Source: Paramecium octaurelia (lineage: Eukaryota > Ciliophora > Oligohymenophorea > Peniculida > Parameciidae). Taken from it: DNA of 29,317 nucleotides. The position numbers and the translations under genes were made by a program. The notes beneath the pieces are model-generated. The model searched no databases. It had not been told where the DNA came from and was given only the letters and a program-made list of their open reading frames with translations. Positions 22,962 through 29,317 of this stretch are shown here, piece after piece. Where the stretch lies: the NCBI GenBank assembly GCA_905182995.1, contig CAJJDP010000190.1, positions 1-29,317 of the forward strand, read 5' to 3'. Each line of letters begins with the position of its first letter. The stretch's first letter is position 1.

Positions 22962-24291
22962 ATTAAGTTATAATAGTATAATCCATGAGGTTTATGTGCA
23001 AGATCATGTATGAATAATAAATTATTAAAATATTGCTTTGATAAAATTAGACATATAATCCTAACCATTCAAAACTAATTATTATAATTAGAGATAGCTC
23101 TAATCAGTAGACCATGTAATGAAAAATAAAGCACATAATGAATCTAATGTTTCATAGATTATGAGATATTTGTCTTTAAAAATGGAATGCTATGTTTAAT
23201 TGTAGATAGGTTAGATAAGTAATGAATCTAAGATTTCACTTTAATCATTAATCATTGAAATCATCAATGCTTGCGAAGTTTTACATTATACAATAAATTT
23301 ATTAATCTAAATATTATTTAATTATTCGCACATGTTATTTTGAGTTAAAAGAGTATATTGGTAAGATTCAAAAATTAAAAGTTCTTCATCTATGAGTTAA
23401 TTCATTATTCTATATTTACAATAGATCGAACCAAGTTTCGAAAAACTTATATCAATAGCAGAGTTATCATATTATAATGATGTAAAAACCTTAACAAAAT
23501 CTTATGGTATTGTTAAGTTCCTATCTAAACTTGATAATATTTTTGATAGGATTTTGGCATTACTTAATAATTGTTAACTGTTTGAAAATTCATTTTCAAC
23601 AATTTCAGTGTCATTAGTTGGAATTATAAGTGCTTGCCTTTGTAAAAAAACATATGCATCTTCTAACAAATATAATTTTTATATCCTTGTAAATACTGTC
23701 ATTATCTAAAATTAAATTACAAAGCCTAATCGAAACATGTGATAATTTAATTAATCAATTATTTGAAATACAAAATTCATATTCACTTGAGTTAGTATTT
23801 GGTAGATGCAATAAAAGAATATGAGTTCATTTTGCTATGATGAAAAACAGTTAATTAGCCTATTATATCAAAATAAAATACTGTGACGAAAAATTTCAAT
23901 TTCCTTTTGTATGTAAATTTCGCTAATGCATCTGAAATTTCTTAAACCATTTAAATTGTAAAGAAACTAATATATGAAGTATAGGATTATAATTATGAAT
24001 GATTAGAAAAATAAAAAATTTGAATTCTATTTTAATTCTTTGTGTTTGAGTAAATATAACATTTTATAAAATTATATAACAAATGATATCTTCTCATAAT
24101 CACTCATTCCTTTCAGCTATCACAAATATCTCTCTAACATTCATTATCTCTGGGGCTCTCTTCTTCTTTTGTTTCAAATAAAATGTTTTAGATTTAAGAT
24201 AAAATTAATACCCGCACCTCACCAAGGGAGAAAATAAAGCTAATATCAAAAAACTAATTTATATAAATCCAGCATTTATTTATTGATCAGT
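22962..24291 (+). repeat. Duplicated segment D, copy 2 (start of contig 5)
   Basis: Diverged copy of 21578-22901. It lacks the 31-bp segment and carries an extra 40 bp at 24042-24081, just beyond the stop codon of the minus-strand gene. Both the plus-strand decayed frame and the 3' end of the minus-strand DUF4215-like gene are present. Confidence 0.85.
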
Positions 24292-27200
24292 ACTCATTAA
24301 ATATCTCATTTATTTTAAAAATAGTTTATTCAGGTAATAAAATTTAATACCGATATATTGAATTATTTTATTATTAAGAAGTCTAATATAGTAGATATAT
24401 TTGGAGCCAAAAAAATATGAATAGATAATTTTTTAATAGTATTTTATAACAATATACAATCCACTTAGGAAAACTATTTAAATAAACTATCCATAAATAT
24501 TGACTAACAAATTTGCGTTTAATTGATATTCAAAAAGCTTACCAATACTTTCTAAATATTCATATCCAATTAATTACTATAAAAAATCATCCACTTATAA
24601 CTTCACCAATACAGGATTAATAGTTACAAAATCTGAAGACTCAAAATATATTTATAGATTTTATGGAAATTCGACATTTACAGTTAAATCATTATTAAAT
24701 TGAATAATTAACATTTGGCTATATGAATTTCAGATATGATTAAATTTATAAAGTATCTAAAATTTCCATACATTAACTAGGGTTTCCAAATAAGAACAAA
24801 AAGAGACACTACTAGCTAATCCAATAAATCATCCAATTTCCTAGGGCTTAAAAATTACTGGCAGTTTACAATTAATTTTGTTCAAGACTTTTGGTAATTA
24901 TAAATTGATAATTTAGAGTGATGTTTTGACCTTCATTTGGTTTTGGTCTTCTAAATTAGCATAAACTTCTACAGTTAAGAAAATATTTGTTGTTGCAAGG
25001 GATTCCAAAAATTCAATTTAAAATTCATAGATAACATCAAGTAGAATAGTCTAATCAATCTCAACTACAGGAATTATAGTAATATTATATATGCTTTGTT
25101 CAATTGAGGGAATAGATGGTCTAATTTAATCAGTAAAATTTAAAATAGTTTCATTTAATTTAACTTTATTTGTAAAGGATAATTAAATGTATTAAATGTA
25201 TTAATTTTATTAAGTTTGATTAAGGTATTACAATTTTATAATAGTATTAGGAGTACAAATGCTAATCTAATTGAGTTAGTTATTAAAAAACCAATTAATT
25301 TCAATCTGACATAAGCAGAACAACCATCGCCATCAATTTTATTCCCATCATCACATTCTTCATTATTAGTATACATTGCATTAGCACATTAAGTTTATTC
25401 AACTTCATCCTTATCATTATCGATGAATGTTTAATTATTAACTTCGCAATAATCCTTTGCAATTATGTACCCATCTATGCACTATACACAGGTTCCTTAA
25501 CCACAAATTTCGCATTCTTTTTCACACTAAAAAATACAATTAAAGCAACCATCATAAGGAATATTGTTTCCATCTTCACATTCCTCTAATTCATCTACAA
25601 TATTATCATCTCCACATATTGGTCAACAAGAATTGTTAGATAATTCAAAGTATTTTTCACAAACCAGACGAGTATCCCTATCAGCACAGGATCTGTAATA
25701 AGGTACTCACTCAAATTTACATTAATAACATCCATCTCCTTAATCATAATTTCCATCACCACATTGTTCCCTAGAAGATTGAGCAACTTAACCATCTCCA
25801 CAATATTAATAGCAGCCATAATCTATAAGCTGCCAACCATCAAGACACTAATAACATTTGTTTACATCACGATTTAAGCATTCCAACAAGCAACTTTCCT
25901 ACCATTTGTAGCATCCATCAAATTAGATATTGTTCTAGTCATCACGTACTTCTTTTTCTATTAAAAGCCCATCACTACATAAAGAAATGCATGATAAATA
26001 CTTAAATTCCAATAAATAATTTTCATTACATTATAGACATTTATCATAAAGACTTTCCTTAAAATTATTAATAGCCGCTATTCTAATTATAAAAATATCC
26101 AAATATTCCAAAATCTTATATGCTGCATGTTAGAGTACTTATCAATTGATATTTAGAATTTAATTATTAAAGAGATTATGTTAGTAATGACCATTCTCAA
26201 TCAAATTAGTTATTCTATTATAACAACTTATATATTCTTAATCTTCCTAACTCTCAGAACCATCACAAATATATTTACATTATCCATATATTAGTTCGTA
26301 CTTTGGTAAACATTATTTGCATTTTCCAAATTAACATTCGCTGCAATTCAATGGACATGAATATTTACACAGGTGACAACCATAATGCTCTACTTTATTA
26401 CCATCATCACACTCCTCATCACATGTGGTAATCAAATCTCCACATTTCTTTTAACCAACTAATTTTTTCTTTTCATTCATCATATATTAGGAATCACAAC
26501 TTAGAAATAACAACTCCAACTCATTTACATACTCATGGCATTCTAAGGAATCATAAAAATCTTAACACTAAATGTGATTTAGATCGGTCTATGTAATCGG
26601 TAGGTTGAATTTCAAATTCTTACTTTAAGTACTATTCTCAAGATCTTAGTATGAAGTTTTCCATTTCAAACAATTACCAAATTAATTCAATATACAATCT
26701 TACTAACAGGAGTGTTTACATTAATAACACCCATCATATGGATATGTGTTACCGTCATCACATTCTTCAAATAAGTTATGATAGAATCTCCGCATATTGG
26801 TAAACAATTCTTAGTATATTCATAATATTGCCATCCTTCTTAACATTCAAAACATGCACTTCTTACACAATTTGCACAACCTTCAACACATTCATAAATC
26901 TCAGCAAAACATCCATCAAAAGGATAGATATTATTATCATAGCAATAATCGCCATTTAAAATTGGTCTTATAAATAATTAAAAATCTCTAATTCCAAAAT
27001 ATCTAGAGTAATCTGAAGTATAATAAGACCAACCTTTCAATTAAATTTTAAAGTAATTGAATTATGTTTATGCGGATATTAATAGATATAAATATAACTT
27101 ATGATCAAATACTAACAGTCAGAATTACTATAATATAGTACTTAACGATTAAGATTTGAAACAACTACTAACTAATCATCAATTAATATGCTAAATTTGT

Positions 27201-27721
27201 GATATAAATTGACTGTTATTATTTTCAGGGATACACTAACTGCATTATGAGCCGCTAGATCTATTGTTTTAGTCGAAGACAATGATACAAATTTATGATT
27301 TGTGTAATCTAGTATAAATTGTTAAAATACCTGCACTATTAAAAAGAGAATTATACATCTAATAATCACTAGATAGCCATCCTTCATTAAAGTCAACTTA
27401 GGTGAAGGATTTAGCAGTAAAAAATTAAGCATATAATATTTAATTAAAGCATCCATTCTAATCACAAGAATCACAACCATCAGGACATTTTTCTATGAAT
27501 AATTAAAATTCTGAAATTCCCCACCATTGTTAACCCCATATTAATATTGTGGCAGTTGGGCTTTAATGATAAGTATTTAAATCCAGTATAAAAGTATTGT
27601 CATTATAATAAGAGTCTCCGCAATAATTATATAAACCTGAGGAGTTATAATATAATTTAATTATGCTTTTAAATGTTATCTACATAAACTACAAATCGAT
27701 GTCCATCCCAATAGTCAATTC

Positions 27722-27772
27722 TATAAATATATCATAATACAATCTACAATTCAAATTGAATTATAATGAACC
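27722..27772 (-). other. 51-bp insertion within the pseudogene
   Basis: The minus-strand reading goes KLRIKFRFW, then about 17 extra codons including a TGA, then RIDYWDGHRF. From family pattern I would expect FRFW to run straight into RIDYWDG. The extra sequence is A+T-rich, a multiple of three, and begins and ends near TA dinucleotides, though no TA pair gives a clean excision to the expected reading. Confidence 0.35.
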
Positions 27773-27928
27773 TCCAGAATCTAAATTTTATTCTTAGTTT
27801 ATAATGTGGTTGGAGCATAAATGTTTTTAATATTAATGAATAATAGCCAAAATAGTGATAACCTCCATAAATTGTGTTAGAATAGCAAATTGAGTCCTTA
27901 CAATAGTAGTAGCTGTAATAATACCAAT

Positions 27929-27953
27929 CTAAATGTTAATTTCTAAAATATAC
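27929..27953 (-). other. Candidate 25-nt intron
   Basis: On the minus strand a segment starts GTATATTTTAG and ends AACATTTAG, with the 25-nt length and GTA..TAG ends typical of Paramecium introns. Splicing would join FFQTITH to DWYYYSYYYCKDS and put the upstream exon in frame with the first extracellular module. The unspliced frame is also open from an ATG at 27983, so this is not proven. Confidence 0.4.
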
Positions 27954-28048
27954 CGTGAGTGATGGTTTGAAAAAAGTTTTCATATATAATGGTTTCAAAC
28001 GAGCACCTTGTTATCAAATGCAAAAAATAGGCTTTTTAAAATATTCAT

Positions 28049-28621
28049 CAGGCCAAGAGAAAATTTGTGCAATATTTATAATAATGTAGCAACACAATTT
28101 ATTTTTAGTATTTCGAAAGGAAATAACAAACATTGATTACAATTTTCACTCCTGTCTTCAAGTAGATTTTGATAGATCTAAGTTCAACAATTACTTTAAC
28201 CCTATATTTAACTGAAGAACTGTTAATAACCAGAATTTTTTTACCATAAACTTAAATCTTAAATTCATTCAATAAATATTAAATATAAATCTTCAACATA
28301 ATAATAATGAATTGGTTATCTAAACTATAATCCTAATTATGTAAACAGAATATAATACTCCTTCATTAAGAATTAAATAAATTTTTGTGAAGTGCTTTAG
28401 TCTAAAGAAAATTAATTAACAAATATTAATTAGATAGAATGATATACTAATTTCATCTTAAAATATTCAAAGTAAAAATAATATTAAGAGTTTTTTCTAT
28501 TTAATACTAATTTAAATATGATATTATAATCCTAAATGAGTAAAAAAGTATTCCATTTCAATAAAAATTGAAATTGTTTTCAGGCCACAAATAAATATTT
28601 AATCGTATTAATTAAAACAAT
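28049..28621. other. Intergenic, A+T-rich
   Basis: Upstream flank of the minus-strand pseudogene. No convincing frame, RNA or promoter motif is visible. Confidence 0.35.
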
Positions 28622-29317
28622 GCTGGGATAAATACTCTAGATGACAGTTTGATTCTTTTAGGTTTATTATACGAAGGTTTGGATCAAATTATCACAATCT
28701 TTGAATCTTGCAATCAATTTTTTAAAAGTTCACTATACTAATTTCACTTTGAATTAATTATAGTAGGATTTAATTTCTTTTTAGAGAAAAAGAGATTCTC
28801 AAAATTGAGGTTCAATTATTTATCATTATGAATTTATGGTGATGCTGTTGTTGATTGATGCTCTTTAAGTATCATCCTTATTATTAATGTTAACCTTAAT
28901 ATTAATATTATACATGGATTAGCAAAGAATGAATTTATAAAAGAAATATCAGTCAAGTATGAAGTTGCTTGTAAAAAGTTTTTATCTTGAAAAAAATTAA
29001 TAAATAGAAATGATACTTAAAAAATTTATAGAAAGAATTTGTTTAAATAAAAATAAATTGAAGAGCACTTAATTTATTATCCCACTTAAATATCTGATGT
29101 TTTATTATTATATCTCCTTTAATTTATTAGAAACCAATTTCCTCTTTGGTGAAAATCTTCCTAAAAAAGTTTAATGCTATCTAAATAAAATATCACTCAA
29201 AGATTCTGTTATTTAAAGACTTTTAACTTATTCTTTCTTTAAAAATGCTGCCTTTTAAATCGAAACTCATAAAGAGAAATGTTTTTATCATTTATATTTT
29301 ACACAATTTAATTATTG
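28622..29317 (+). pseudogene. Decayed or partial gene running off the right edge
   Basis: A first frame up to TGA 28829-28831 reads AGINTLDDSLILLGLLYEGL then DQIITIFESCNQFFKSSLY. A second frame opens at ATG 28836 and has no TGA for 160 codons to the window end. It starts hydrophobic (LLLMLTLILILYMDQ) and later reads NLLETNFLFGENLPKKVQ and NKISLKDSVIQRLLTYSFF. A third frame (GLAKNEFIKEISVKYEVACK) is also protein-like near 28915-28980, so frameshifts probably separate parts of one gene. The family is unknown. The right end is missing. Confidence 0.4.

Larger units (their letters stand above)
24100..28048 (-). pseudogene. DUF4215-like cysteine-rich membrane protein, frameshifted and internally deleted
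   Basis: A possible start is the ATG at 28048 (MNILKSLFF..). Extracellular modules follow: NTIYGGYHYFGYYSLIL, IDYWDGHRFVVYVDN, FIEKCPDGCDSCDQNGC and FGIRDFQLFIRPILNGDY. Cysteine-rich repeats run from about 26940 to 25330: [60 protein letters not shown] and [14 protein letters not shown] conserved domain ([18 protein letters not shown] to EVYANLEDQNQMKVKTSL) and membrane segments then lead to a TGA at 24102-24100. Frame breaks are visible near 27050, 26770, 26130 and 25340, with TGA at 25709-25707 and 25625-25623. Near 24291 the membrane part jumps from LNKLFLKQMRYLM to STDQQINAGFIQ; comparison with 22902-22960 shows sequence missing there. A predicted surface protein, now broken. Confidence 0.8.

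Noticed and set aside
25595..25819. Minus-strand standard-code ORF of 74 codons
   Set aside because: It is a shifted frame of the DUF4215-like pseudogene; the in-register reading gives the CGDG and DGC motifs.
1..29317. Transposase, reverse transcriptase, CRISPR array, rRNA or telomeric C4A2/C3A3 repeats
   Set aside because: I looked on both strands and found no conserved motifs or repeat arrays supporting any of these.

Overview
The window reads as ciliate DNA, most likely Paramecium. It is very A+T rich, and real protein signal appears only when TAA and TAG are read as glutamine and TGA is kept as the only stop. Under the standard code almost nothing is open. With the ciliate code two gene families typical of Paramecium appear: (i) surface/membrane proteins with cysteine-rich CGDG..EECDDGN..DGC repeats (DUF4215-like) and C-terminal membrane segments, and (ii) a zinc-binding/coiled-coil protein family that ends in WD40 repeats. 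Species and nuclear origin (macronucleus or micronucleus) are inference.

Nearly every recognisable gene is broken. From left to right: a minus-strand scrap (1-200); the N-terminal half of the coiled-coil/WD40 protein (335-2330, +), frameshifted; a 2.3-9.3 kb stretch of decayed coding frames on both strands; an uninterrupted 190-codon frame (9753-10325, +); a small membrane ORF (10961-11281, +); a DUF4215-like membrane-protein pseudogene (11623-14992, +) that runs directly into the WD40 half of family (ii) (about 14950-15430, +); a tRNA-like element (16385-16456, -); an uninterrupted 253-codon frame (16887-17648, +); a largely empty duplicated stretch (17933-20744); a decayed plus-strand gene (20834-22652); a second DUF4215-like pseudogene (28048 down to 24100, -); and decayed coding that runs off the right edge (28622-29317, +).

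The window is a scaffold of five contigs. Single n characters at 4284, 7140, 19352 and 22961 each separate two near-identical 1.3-1.9 kb copies. The segment before each n is repeated straight after it, which is how some scaffolders mark contigs expected to overlap. The tandem duplications are therefore probably unmerged contig ends. The first two pairs look like the same locus. The third and fourth differ by indels and look like alleles, paralogues or differently rearranged versions. One indel is a TA-bounded 29-bp segment of the size of a short Paramecium internal eliminated sequence (IES). The unique sequence is roughly 23 kb.

The density of broken members of large gene families, together with low coding content, is unlike a normal gene-dense Paramecium macronuclear chromosome. 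It fits a germline-limited or chromosome-end region where genes decay. No transposase, rRNA, CRISPR array or telomeric repeat was recognised.
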